Positions 16,635-24,478 of a stretch of DNA of 26,897 nt are shown here, piece by piece. Under the pieces are notes generated by a model. The model did no database searches. It saw only the letters and a list, made by a program, of their open reading frames with translations, and was not told the origin of the DNA. Positions within the stretch are counted from its first letter, which is position 1. The number at the start of each line of letters is the position of its first letter. The position numbers were made by a program, and so were the translations under genes. The stretch is from Syntrophaceae bacterium UBA3084. Lineage in GTDB: Bacteria > Desulfobacterota > Syntrophia > Syntrophales > UBA6807. The stretch is taken from NCBI GenBank assembly GCA_002367335.1, contig DFBI01000037.1:1128-28024 (forward strand), in the 5' to 3' direction.

Positions 16635-17960
16635 ATGAGAGAGGTTGACACTATCATATCGGGGGGAAGAATCCTTCCGATGGATGAGAATAACTCACGG
16701 GTTGACAATGGGTCTATTGCCATCGATGGAAGCAACATTGTCGCCATTGGAAGATTCGACGAAATTGAAAAGTCATTTACAGGGCGTAAGAGAATCAATG
16801 CCGGGGGCTGTCTCGTCATGCCCGGACTTATCAACTGCCATACCCATGCGGCAATGACCTGCTTCAGGGGGATAGCGGATGACATGAAACTTATGGACTG
16901 GTTGAATAATTATATATTTCCTGCCGAGGCCAAAAATGTGAATAAAGAGCTGGCCTACTGGGGAAGCCTGCTTGCATGTGCGGAAATGATCAAATCAGGC
17001 ACAACGACCTTCTGTGATATGTATATCTTCGAAGATGAAACAGCACGGGCCGTTAAACAGGCAGGCATGCGATGCCTTCTTGGAGAGGTTCTCTTTGATT
17101 TTCCATCTCCCAATTTCAAAACACCCGCGGAAGGTCTGGAATACACCCGTATGCTCATTGAAAAATGGGCCGACGATCCACTGGTCAATATCATGGTCGA
17201 ACCGCATGCTCTTTACACATGCTCTCCATCCCTTCTCATAGATGCCAGGGCTTTAGCTGACCGGTATAATGTGCCAATTGCCACTCATCTTCTTGAAAAC
17301 AAAGGAGAGTCGGAAGAATTGAAAGAAAAATTCGGCAAAAAAGCAACGAAGTTTCTGAAAGATATTGGTTATCTTGACGAGAAATTTTTCGCTTTTCACT
17401 GTGTTTCTATGGATGAAGAAGATATGGAAATGTTTGCCGATCATGGTTGTAAGGTTGTCTATAACCCGGAAAGTAATATGAAGCTTGCCTCCGGTGCTGC
17501 CCCCGTATCCAGCATGTTAAATCATGGTATTATCGTGGGGCTCGGAACCGACGGATGCGCCAGCAACAACAACCTTGACATGCTGCAGGAAATGGATATG
17601 GCCGCCAAACTGGAGAAGGTCAGGCTACTTGATCCAACGGTCATGTCCGCCCAAACCGTTACCCGTATGGCAACCCGCGATGGCGCAAAGGTGCTTGGAA
17701 TGGATAACCTTACAGGCTCGCTAAAAGAAGGAATGAAGGCGGATATTATTATACTTGATATGAACAAACCACATCTTACACCCATGTATAACGAATATTC
17801 CCATCTTGCTTATGCAGTCAACGGTTCTGACGTTGATACTGTATTGATAAATGGAAAGATTGTCATGGAAAACCGAAAACTCACGACTATCAATGAAGAT
17901 GAAGTTATGGAAAAAGTCAGAGAAATAGCCGTTAGAATCAGAAAGAGTCTCGAAAAATGA
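16635..17960 (+). CDS. mtaD: Amidohydrolase, SAH/MTA deaminase family (first copy)
   Basis: A 441-residue metal-dependent hydrolase of the amidohydrolase superfamily, close in motifs to deaminases of S-adenosylhomocysteine and 5'-methylthioadenosine. The active site looks complete: HxH at 69/71 (NCHTHAAM), PHALYT with His191, metal His218, Glu221, His255 and the metal Asp306 in GTDGCASNN. MDWLNNYIFPAE at 88-99 is typical of the family. GAAGGGG precedes the ATG. Its TGA overlaps the start of the second copy. In anaerobes such enzymes recycle SAH through S-inosylhomocysteine, which is a reasonable guess here. Related members act on guanine or triazines, so the substrate is not certain. Confidence 0.85.
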   Translation: MREVDTIISGGRILPMDENNSRVDNGSIAIDGSNIVAIGRFDEIEKSFTGRKRINAGGCLVMPGLINCHTHAAMTCFRGIADDMKLMDWLNNYIFPAEAKNVNKELAYWGSLLACAEMIKSGTTTFCDMYIFEDETARAVKQAGMRCLLGEVLFDFPSPNFKTPAEGLEYTRMLIEKWADDPLVNIMVEPHALYTCSPSLLIDARALADRYNVPIATHLLENKGESEELKEKFGKKATKFLKDIGYLDEKFFAFHCVSMDEEDMEMFADHGCKVVYNPESNMKLASGAAPVSSMLNHGIIVGLGTDGCASNNNLDMLQEMDMAAKLEKVRLLDPTVMSAQTVTRMATRDGAKVLGMDNLTGSLKEGMKADIIILDMNKPHLTPMYNEYSHLAYAVNGSDVDTVLINGKIVMENRKLTTINEDEVMEKVREIAVRIRKSLEK

Positions 17961-19288
17961 TTGATACTGCACAACACATGGATATTGACATATTGATCAC
18001 CGGCGGTACTTTGCTCACTATGTCGGAATCTATGGATATTATTGAAAATCCTGTGATCGGCATCAGGGACGGAAAAATCCTTTTTGTGGAAAAAGAAGGC
18101 GCTTTTCAACACAGGGCAAACGAGATCATTGATGCACCCGGTTCGGTCATAATGCCCGGACTGGTTAATACTCACACACATTTGCCTATGGTGTGTTTCA
18201 GGGGGCTTGCCGACGATCTTCCTCTTATGGATTGGTTGAATAATCATATCTTTCCCGTAGAACTAAAATATGTCAACAGGGAAATGGTGTACGACGGGTC
18301 CATGCTGGCCATTGCGGAAATGATACTCTCAGGCACAACAACTTTCTGTGACGGATACTTTTATGAAAGCAGCGTTACCCGTGCCGCTGTCGATGCTGGA
18401 ATGCGGGCTGTTCTATGCATGGGCTTCAGCGATTTTTTTACTCCTGATATTTATGACCAGAGCAACAATATACGCATTGCTGAAAGATTTATTGAAAAGT
18501 GGACAGGTGTTTCTCCTTTGATTACACCTGCTCTCTTCTGTCATGCTCCGTACACCTGTTCTCCCGAAACACTGTGCGCCATCAAGGAAATATCAGAGAA
18601 TGCAGGAGTATTTTATCAAATTCACCTGGCAGAAACAAAAGACGAAGTAAAAATAATTCAGGAAAAATACAATAGAACACCGGTTCGTCACCTCCATCAT
18701 CTTGGCGTCCTTGACGATAAAACAGTCGCTGTTCACTGCAACTGGGTCGATGAAGAAGAAATAAGAATTCTTGCCGATTGTGGCACAAAAGTATCTCACA
18801 ATCCGGAAAGCTCCATGAAGCTTGCGGCAGGCGTAGCGCCCATTCCCCGAATGATGGATGCGGGAATTACTGTGGGGCTCGGCACGGACGGGTGTGCCAG
18901 CAACAACGATCTTGATCTTCTCAGGGAAATGGATACAGCGGCCAAGATTCATAAGGTCATATCGATGGACCCAACGGTAATGGACGCAAAAACGGTGTCA
19001 AGGATGGCAACACTGGATGGAGCGAAAGTTCTAGGACTTGAAGATAGAATCGGCTCCATTGAGGCAGGCAAACGCGCGGATATCATCATTCTTGATATGA
19101 ATAAACCACATCTGACCCCCCTTTATAACGTCTATTCTCATATTGTCTATACCGCATCCGGATCGGATGTATCAACAGTGATTATCGATGGAAAGATAGT
19201 TATGAGAGATCGGATTCTTCTGAACATGGATATCCAGGACATTATGAAAAGGGTAAGGAAAATCGCAGATGAGATTAAATTACAATAG
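17957..19288 (+). CDS. mtaD: Amidohydrolase, SAH/MTA deaminase family (second copy)
   Basis: A 443-residue paralogue of the preceding protein, alike along its whole length, including DWLNN(H/Y)IFP, the GTDGCASNN block and the ILDMNKPHLTP(L/M)YN stretch near the C-terminus. Catalytic residues are kept: His73, His75, His196, His223, Glu226, His260 and Asp311. It overlaps the first gene by ATGA (17957-17960), so both are made together. The substrate-side region after the first metal motif (about 150-190) differs, and QIHLAETKDE replaces THLLENKGES. That suggests division of labour (for example SAH versus MTA) or a heteromer, though neither is shown. It ends 32 bp before a convergent gene with no visible terminator. 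Confidence 0.84.
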   Translation: MIDTAQHMDIDILITGGTLLTMSESMDIIENPVIGIRDGKILFVEKEGAFQHRANEIIDAPGSVIMPGLVNTHTHLPMVCFRGLADDLPLMDWLNNHIFPVELKYVNREMVYDGSMLAIAEMILSGTTTFCDGYFYESSVTRAAVDAGMRAVLCMGFSDFFTPDIYDQSNNIRIAERFIEKWTGVSPLITPALFCHAPYTCSPETLCAIKEISENAGVFYQIHLAETKDEVKIIQEKYNRTPVRHLHHLGVLDDKTVAVHCNWVDEEEIRILADCGTKVSHNPESSMKLAAGVAPIPRMMDAGITVGLGTDGCASNNDLDLLREMDTAAKIHKVISMDPTVMDAKTVSRMATLDGAKVLGLEDRIGSIEAGKRADIIILDMNKPHLTPLYNVYSHIVYTASGSDVSTVIIDGKIVMRDRILLNMDIQDIMKRVRKIADEIKLQ

Positions 19289-19320
19289 ATTCAGAGCCGC
19301 CGGAATAAAGATGACCTCCC

Positions 19321-21546
19321 TTACTGCTGGATGACCGGCAGGGATGCTGGAGCAGTTCTGTTCTCCGCCTGGATGGCAACGTCGTCAAAATATATCGACG
19401 AAGACGTATCACCCGATGTATGGAGTGCAATTTCCGGGCGGTCACCAAAAGGGTCACCACTATCCGGTGACTTTAATGTGCTGTCCTTTATAACAGCATT
19501 AGGCTCAACAGTAGAAGTCTCAGCAGAAACACCTGTATTGAAACCAGTCCATTGCACCAGCGTCAAATAGTCATTATCAACTGCCCAGTCACTCACATCA
19601 TCAACAGGCCAGTTGACGGTTTCACCGCTTGTGGATATGCGAGGATTAGCCCACCGTATGTTGTCAGTTGGACTCGCCGGATCGGTAGGGGTAACGGGTG
19701 CGGGTGATGCTCCTGAATCACCATAATATGCCCGGATGAAGTTAGTCTTTGATCCCAGGGTTCCCGATGCCCTGGCACGGGTGACACCATTGACCTGCAA
19801 ATCATCGTTAAACTGTATAGACATACTATCTTCAAGTTGTACATCGGAAAGCGTTAGAACTCCGGCTGCACCATTAGTAGCCCAGTTATCAGACGTAAGA
19901 ATTGGGGTTCCATTTACACGCGCTGTTCCAATCTTTGTTGTGCCCCGCATGATGGTAATCGTATCCCCGTAAAGAAATGTCGTTGGCCCTCCGCCACTAA
20001 AACCCAACGGACGGGCTTCAATGACTCGAACCTGGAGATTGGACCAGTCCTTCAGGCGAAGCTTTTGGGGATCAGAGGGGGTCGGGTTATAGACGACATA
20101 ATCATCACTTGTCAATTTCTTATAGGCCAGCCACTTGTAACTACTATCTGTTTTTTGCCATAGAACGATGGCCGGTTTTGAGTATCTTATTGATTCGTCA
20201 CCTTCTAATCCCCCATTATAAAGATCTTCTGGAATTAAATCATCAGCATCAGGAATTCCACTTGATTCTTCCCAGTTAACAGAATCAAAAGTCTGTCTTC
20301 CCCTTAAATAAGAAATACCGTATAAATCCGAGTTGGATTCGCTGCTTACCTTCCTGAAACTTATCCCCCCCATGAAAAAGGGGGGCTTATTGTCCGGGTA
20401 AGATTCATTGTATGTGCGGATTTTGGTCTGCAGATCATAACTAAGGAGATAACCTGCATCTTCCCACACCGATTCCAGGTCTACATATGTGCTGCGCCAG
20501 TTGAAGTCAATGGAACTCTCCCCTGTCGTGGTAACATGTAATGCTCCGTCAACAATTTCGTGACCACCAACCTCTCCCGCGCCGCCGGCAAATGCACCCG
20601 GCAGACCTCCATCTTCGAAGGTCTCAATATATGTGACCTTTCCCATGCGTTCTTCGAATATTGGTATGTGATAAGTGATCTCGCGTTTTGTTTCTAAATC
20701 GCTGTTTGAATAAACAATACCCGTCGATTTTAACTTCACAAATTTGTCCAGAACAATATCGTATGTCGTGTTTACATAAAGATCAAAGGTACCGTTCGGG
20801 TCGTCACTGGGAGTAATCCCCTCCAGGCGGTCTTCACCACGTTTTTTATAACACCAGATCCTGTTTGGATTGATAGAACCATCAATCTTAAAAGTCCCAT
20901 TCAGGAGGGGAAAAGCATTCCGGGAGCCGGTTGATATTTCAAGATCGATATAATTATTCCCTTCCGCATCTGTAACGGTGCGGTTACTGCTGGAATGGCT
21001 AACGGAATAAACGGTTGTATCGTTATTTATTACTGAAGTAACGCCCGAAATCGTGAAAGTAATATTCGAACCAATCTGAACGGCATTGGTATAAGGACAA
21101 ACCTTATCGTTTATCTTCAAGAACCCGGATGTTAGAACCAGACCGGGCGGGAAGCCGCCACAAACCTTTGTGTTCAGAGTAGTGCTTCCAACCGGATGAT
21201 CGGCCGTGGTTTTATAATAGTAGGGGTAAATATCGAGATGAAATTTTCCATCATCTCCTGAAAGAGTACAGATCTTATCATGCAGGAACTCCAGTTTGTT
21301 GTCCCGCATACTTTTACTGGTATTGGCTAATTCACCATCGGCATACCTGTACCCGGACTCGGCAAGATAATAAGCCTTCATGGAACTGTTTCCGCCGAGC
21401 TGACTCATGGTAGATGTTGAAAAAAAGGAAAGCATGGCCGCGCCGAGAACGGACAAGATGACCATGGTTATGATCAGGCTTATCAGCATGGCCCCCCTGC
21501 TGGAATGGACAAGATGTGATTCCACAGGACAATAACCTTTGAACAT
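19321..21546 (-). CDS. Very large PilX/GspK-like pilus or pseudopilus component
   Basis: A 741-residue protein with a PilX-type N-terminus: RGAM at 17-20, a membrane helix at about 20-42 and MKAYYLAESGYRYA at 56-69. The usual GFTLxE processing site is missing, as in PilX and GspK. The rest is exported and rich in Ser, Thr, Asp and Gly. From about residue 300 (TYIETFEDGGLPGAF onward) it looks like a beta-rich, lectin-like module, and the C-terminus (SSSIYFDDVAIQ) has a similar look. PilX is normally about 200 residues and GspK about 320, so this is an outsized version. It is the last gene of the operon, its ATG overlapping the preceding stop (TAATG at 21548-21544). A pilus-tip or cargo-binding role is inferred. 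Confidence 0.7.
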   Translation of the reverse strand: MFKGYCPVESHLVHSSRGAMLISLIITMVILSVLGAAMLSFFSTSTMSQLGGNSSMKAYYLAESGYRYADGELANTSKSMRDNKLEFLHDKICTLSGDDGKFHLDIYPYYYKTTADHPVGSTTLNTKVCGGFPPGLVLTSGFLKINDKVCPYTNAVQIGSNITFTISGVTSVINNDTTVYSVSHSSSNRTVTDAEGNNYIDLEISTGSRNAFPLLNGTFKIDGSINPNRIWCYKKRGEDRLEGITPSDDPNGTFDLYVNTTYDIVLDKFVKLKSTGIVYSNSDLETKREITYHIPIFEERMGKVTYIETFEDGGLPGAFAGGAGEVGGHEIVDGALHVTTTGESSIDFNWRSTYVDLESVWEDAGYLLSYDLQTKIRTYNESYPDNKPPFFMGGISFRKVSSESNSDLYGISYLRGRQTFDSVNWEESSGIPDADDLIPEDLYNGGLEGDESIRYSKPAIVLWQKTDSSYKWLAYKKLTSDDYVVYNPTPSDPQKLRLKDWSNLQVRVIEARPLGFSGGGPTTFLYGDTITIMRGTTKIGTARVNGTPILTSDNWATNGAAGVLTLSDVQLEDSMSIQFNDDLQVNGVTRARASGTLGSKTNFIRAYYGDSGASPAPVTPTDPASPTDNIRWANPRISTSGETVNWPVDDVSDWAVDNDYLTLVQWTGFNTGVSAETSTVEPNAVIKDSTLKSPDSGDPFGDRPEIALHTSGDTSSSIYFDDVAIQAENRTAPASLPVIQQ

Positions 21547-22082
21547 TACGGCGCACCCCCGTAATTATTATTATTTCTCGGGCTGACCATGGTGGAAAAC
21601 TCAACGATTCTTTCATTTTCGAAACGTTTCAGGTCAAGATCTATTCCAATAGCGGAGAGTTCCCGAATATCATCTGTTCCGGCTACCCAGGAAGCAGTCC
21701 CTTTATAATAGGTCAGTTTAAATTCACTCACATGGTCTACCAGGATATCGCCATCTGAGGGATTCGGCCCGAAGGCAATCTTGACCTTTTCATCCGTTTC
21801 ATCAAGATATATTGTCTGCGTCAGGGTACCGGCGCCGTCCAGCCTTTGATAGGTTATCCGCGCCGATTCTGCCGTTGAAACATCGAAAAGCTCCATCAGC
21901 TCCCGGTTCATACGGGTCATCGCCATCTGGGCTTTCTGGCTGATGGAAAGATTATCCTTCGCAAAGAGGTAACCCTTCACCCCTGTGACGATTGCCATAC
22001 CCGCTACAGTTGCTATTATACCCATGATGAGAAAAACAGCTATCATCTCGATAAGTGTAAAACCGGTCTGTTTTTTCATCAT
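21546..22082 (-). CDS. gspJ: Minor pseudopilin, GspJ/PilW-like
   Basis: A 178-residue prepilin with MMKKQTG|FTLIE: cleavage after Gly7, Glu at +5, then a hydrophobic helix to about residue 32. The globular part has a long region with no cysteines and ends RNNNNYGGAP. Size and place in the operon (after the GspI-like, before the GspK-like gene) fit GspJ, a minor pseudopilin of the initiating tip complex. AAGGAT lies before the start. The stop is shared with the next start, so translation is coupled. A PilW-type role in a type IV pilus is the alternative. Confidence 0.75.
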   Translation of the reverse strand: MMKKQTGFTLIEMIAVFLIMGIIATVAGMAIVTGVKGYLFAKDNLSISQKAQMAMTRMNRELMELFDVSTAESARITYQRLDGAGTLTQTIYLDETDEKVKIAFGPNPSDGDILVDHVSEFKLTYYKGTASWVAGTDDIRELSAIGIDLDLKRFENERIVEFSTMVSPRNNNNYGGAP

Positions 22083-22098
22083 TTTCTAAAATCCTTAC

Positions 22099-22163
22099 GC
22101 AAGGCTAAAGCCTTGCCCTGCAACTCTAACATATATAGGAGGCTGCCCGTTCGGAGAACGGGC
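22099..22163. repeat. Double-hairpin REP-like element between gspI and gspJ
   Basis: Two perfect short hairpins: GCAAGGCT-AA-AGCCTTGC at 22099-22116 and GCCCGTTC-GGA-GAACGGGC at 22145-22163. It fills the only sizeable gap (91 bp) among the minor pseudopilin genes. It resembles REP elements; it might tune expression of the two downstream genes. Confidence 0.6.
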
Positions 22164-22173
22164 CCTACATTGA

Positions 22174-22587
22174 CTATTTTGTAAAGAGTGCTGTTAGTCT
22201 TTGCTCACCATTTACATCTGCAATGGTTACCTTGAGAATTCTATCGCCACTTTCGCTCACCTGAACACCACTGCCATCGAAGGTAATATAGTCCTTATAT
22301 TTAACCGTGTATGAACCGTAATTGCCGTTGCTTACACGAAGTTGTAACGTTGCCAGTGGGGTGGACGATTCTACCACCAACTTTTTGTAGTCCGCTGTCA
22401 TTTTTTCCATAACCTGTTCAATCGTAAAAGCATTCTGAACCCTGGTGACCGATTCCACACTTCCTGTCATGCTTGTCCCCATAAATTGAATGAATATGAG
22501 TCCTAATATAGATGCAACAAGGATTGTAATAATAACCTCAACGAGTGTAAAACCCTTTTGATCCCGGCCTGTAAAATACGCCTTCAT
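22174..22587 (-). CDS. gspI: Minor pseudopilin, GspI/PilV-like
   Basis: A 137-residue prepilin: MKAYFTGRDQKG|FTLVE with cleavage after Gly12 and Glu at +5, followed by a hydrophobic helix to about residue 33. The short globular domain is mostly polar. Its ATG overlaps the TGA of the upstream GspH-like gene (ATGA at 22587-22584). Size and order point to GspI, which forms the tip complex with GspJ and GspK. The body of the protein is too divergent to exclude PilV. Confidence 0.72.
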   Translation of the reverse strand: MKAYFTGRDQKGFTLVEVIITILVASILGLIFIQFMGTSMTGSVESVTRVQNAFTIEQVMEKMTADYKKLVVESSTPLATLQLRVSNGNYGSYTVKYKDYITFDGSGVQVSESGDRILKVTIADVNGEQRLTALFTK

Positions 22588-23084
22588 GGTATAAACCCCG
22601 TGTTGTTTCTTATACTAATCGTTTGAGTGTCTCCGCCAAGAGAAACAGAAACATCCCTCCATCCACCACCCTCAGCCTGTGCTGTCTGAGCCGCTGCATC
22701 AGTATAAGGTTTTCCCCAGGAATCAAAGGAGACGGTCCCCGCAGATACAACCATCCCCTCAAGCAGGACTACCGGAGATGCTTCTTCCCCCGGTAACACA
22801 ACACTTGTTTCGTTGTTGCTTTCATCTAACTGAAAAAGATAATAGTAGCTTTTTTCTTTGCTCATGAAGAATTTGATTCCCCAGATCGTATTCGTATTCA
22901 TGGCCCGTGTCTGTGCATAACGAAGATGACCCTTGATTACCTCTGTCTGCGATGGAAGATCATCCCCGGAGGTGGAATAAACACCGGAAATCAGGATAAC
23001 AGCACCGATGATGCAAACAAGCAAAAGGACTATAATGATTTCGAGCAGGGTGAAACCTTTATTATCTTTTCTGAAATATCTCAT
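22584..23084 (-). CDS. gspH: Minor pseudopilin, GspH-like
   Basis: From the ATG at 23084 the protein has 166 residues: MRYFRKDNKG|FTLLE, cleavage after Gly10, Glu at +5 and a hydrophobic helix to about 32. The globular domain has the GspH/FimT pattern, with TEVIKGHLRYAQTRAMNTNTIWGIKF after the helix and a glycine-rich end. An open frame runs up to 23162, but those extra residues (FWIPAYAGMT) are the translation of a hairpin repeat, so they are left out. No good Shine-Dalgarno is visible at 23084. GspH is the minor pseudopilin next to the major one. Confidence 0.74.
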   Translation of the reverse strand: MRYFRKDNKGFTLLEIIIVLLLVCIIGAVILISGVYSTSGDDLPSQTEVIKGHLRYAQTRAMNTNTIWGIKFFMSKEKSYYYLFQLDESNNETSVVLPGEEASPVVLLEGMVVSAGTVSFDSWGKPYTDAAAQTAQAEGGGWRDVSVSLGGDTQTISIRNNTGFIP

Positions 23085-23114
23085 GGGATTATGTGGGGGA
23101 TAACCTTGATACTT

Positions 23115-23233
23115 TCGTAAAAAGTCTGTCATTCCCGCGTAGGCGGGAATCCAAAAGCGCATAACTACTTAAAAACACTGGATTCCCGTTTTCACGGGAA
23201 TGACAAAATCGTGTATATTCCTACTTTTTACGA
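23115..23233. repeat. 119-bp inverted-repeat element, same ends as the element at 2195
   Basis: TCGTAAAAAGT at 23115-23125 and its complement at 23223-23233 enclose two hairpins of the ATTCCCG...CGGGAAT type (about 23131-23150 and 23181-23201), a repeat family like dRS3 of Neisseria. It lies between the second GspG-like gene and gspH. Confidence 0.75.
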
Positions 23234-23248
23234 GTCCATTAGTCTTAA

Positions 23249-23614
23249 TTAATTAATAAACTTTTCAATTTTCCAGCGACCGGGAGAGTCATCTGAAGGT
23301 GGCGTCCTAGACACAACCGCCTGTCTCTCATAATTATCAGAACTGATTAACGTATTATCGTCATTTACTGTAAATCGCATTAAATCAGATTTTATATCGT
23401 TAATAGTGTATTCAACCCTGTCAGCTTTCCATTTTCCCCAGGCCAGATTTTCCCTGGCATTCAACTCGACGACTGCTACTTTCAGAGCTGTTTCTGAGGC
23501 ATCTTGAGGGACATTAAAAAGCTTGGGGATTGCTATTGCCAGGAGAATACCAAGAATGATAAGAACTACAATGATTTCAAGAAGGGTAAAACCTTTTTGA
23601 TTCCTTATATGCAT
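23249..23614 (-). CDS. gspG: Second GspG/type IV pilin-like protein
   Basis: A 121-residue prepilin starting MHIRNQKG|FTLLE: cleavage after Gly8, Glu at +5, hydrophobic helix to about residue 30. After the helix it shares AVxELxxRxNxxWxKxK with the neighbouring 148-residue pilin, so the two are paralogues. The frame continues to an upstream ATG at 23683, but that stretch is encoded by a hairpin region; GGAAAA lies just before 23614. A 13-bp hairpin at 23633-23669 separates it from the first pilin gene. It may be a second major subunit or a minor variant; it lacks the calcium-site residues I would expect in a standard GspG. Confidence 0.72.
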   Translation of the reverse strand: MHIRNQKGFTLLEIIVVLIILGILLAIAIPKLFNVPQDASETALKVAVVELNARENLAWGKWKADRVEYTINDIKSDLMRFTVNDDNTLISSDNYERQAVVSRTPPSDDSPGRWKIEKFIN

Positions 23615-23632
23615 TTTTCCACGCTTTAACAA

Positions 23633-23669
23633 AAATAAGGAGGGGAAATATTTACTCCCCTCCTTATTT
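23633..23669 (-). terminator. 13-bp hairpin between the two pilin genes, probable attenuator
   Basis: AAATAAGGAGGGG (23633-23645) and its exact complement (23657-23669) are separated by an 11-nt loop. Read on the minus strand, the right arm is followed by TTTT. A hairpin after the first and probably most abundant pilin gene would let it be made in excess over the genes downstream. The structure is clear; the effect is inferred. Confidence 0.5.
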
Positions 23670-23768
23670 CCCCTAAGGAACAACTTAATCTTTACACCAT
23701 TAATGCTATCACAAAAGAGTCATCAAAGCTCTATTTAAAATCTATAACTCAACTTTTCTTAATTACTG

Positions 23769-24215
23769 TTACGGCGTAAAAGTTATGTTAGTAGTATCCC
23801 AAACTCCAGGTTGAGAAACCTGCGCTCCCGCCCTCGCTAATGTCGCAGTCATATTGAAATTATTTGAGCTGATAACAGCCGTGGACCCGTCATTTGGCAA
23901 AGCGCTAGCCGAAAAATCACCGAACGGATAAACACCGTCCACCTGTGGCCCTATTACCTTTACAGGATTATCAAGATCTGCCAAAGTTAGCGCAGCACCA
24001 TCCACCAATCCCCTTGTTTTATACTTTGACCACATCATGTTATCCCTGGATACCAACTCGGCAACGGCCTGTCTCAGCGCTGCCTTTGCCGCATCTTCCT
24101 GGAGATCAAAGTATTTCGGGATGGCCACCGCGGCTAAGATACCAAGAATGATCAATACGGCTATAATCTCTATCAGAGTAAAACCTTTTTGATTTCGGAC
24201 AGGATTTTTCTTCAT
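23769..24215 (-). CDS. gspG: Major GspG/type IV pilin-like protein
   Basis: A 148-residue prepilin: MKKNPVRNQKG|FTLIE, cleavage after Gly11, Glu at +5, then an unbroken hydrophobic helix (IIAVLIILGILAAVAIP) to about residue 33, classic for a major (pseudo)pilin. The 110-residue C-terminal domain has no cysteines and several Trp, Asn and Thr. GAGGTG before the ATG is the best ribosome site in the operon, and a sigma-54-type promoter lies about 50 bp upstream, suggesting high, switched expression. It is the first gene after that promoter. GspG of T2SS or a short type IV pilin are both possible. Confidence 0.82.
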   Translation of the reverse strand: MKKNPVRNQKGFTLIEIIAVLIILGILAAVAIPKYFDLQEDAAKAALRQAVAELVSRDNMMWSKYKTRGLVDGAALTLADLDNPVKVIGPQVDGVYPFGDFSASALPNDGSTAVISSNNFNMTATLARAGAQVSQPGVWDTTNITFTP

Positions 24216-24274
24216 TTTACACCTCGTCTGATTTCCATCTTAATAAGTTCTTTTAGCTTTTAGTCTTTTGACTT

Positions 24275-24290
24275 TGCACTTGTCGTGCCA
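24275..24290 (-). promoter_or_regulatory. Sigma-54 (-24/-12) promoter for the pseudopilin operon
   Basis: On the minus strand the bases TGGCACGACAAGTGCA match the sigma-54 consensus TGGCACG-N4-TTGCA at every fixed position except one (G for the first T of TTGCA). The GG and GC are correctly spaced. Transcription would start near 24264, giving a 49-nt leader before the major pilin ATG. The gene just upstream encodes an activator with a GAFTGA motif. Confidence 0.75.
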
Positions 24291-24389
24291 TACATGCCAC
24301 CCGCCAAGACCAGGTTTCACTTTGCGGCGTAATTACAATAGGTTACTTAGTATTTTAACTGATTGAATTTTATTTAAGTTTTCTAGCTA

Positions 24390-24434
24390 CTACAAATATT
24401 GTTGGATTATATTACACATCTACAAATATTGTTG
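24390..24434. promoter_or_regulatory. Twin 15-bp sites, likely upstream activator sequences
   Basis: CTACAAATATTGTTG occurs exactly at 24390-24404 and again at 24420-24434, centres 30 bp apart (about three helical turns). Each copy has the dyad C-N-ACAA-N3-TTGT-N-G. They are centred about 133 and 163 bp before the predicted sigma-54 start, a normal range for enhancer-like sites. The stop of the activator gene lies 44 bp further upstream. Confidence 0.6.
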
Positions 24435-24478
24435 AACTTTGAGATATTTAATGATTACTTGTAGATACATAACACAAA

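Noticed and set aside
23085..23162. N-terminal extension of the GspH-like protein beginning MRFWIPAYAGMT
   Set aside because: The added residues are the translation of a dispersed ATTCCCG hairpin repeat, and the prepilin leader fits the internal ATG at 23084.
23615..23683. N-terminal extension of the second GspG-like protein
   Set aside because: It is encoded by the 13-bp hairpin region; a normal short prepilin leader starts at 23614.
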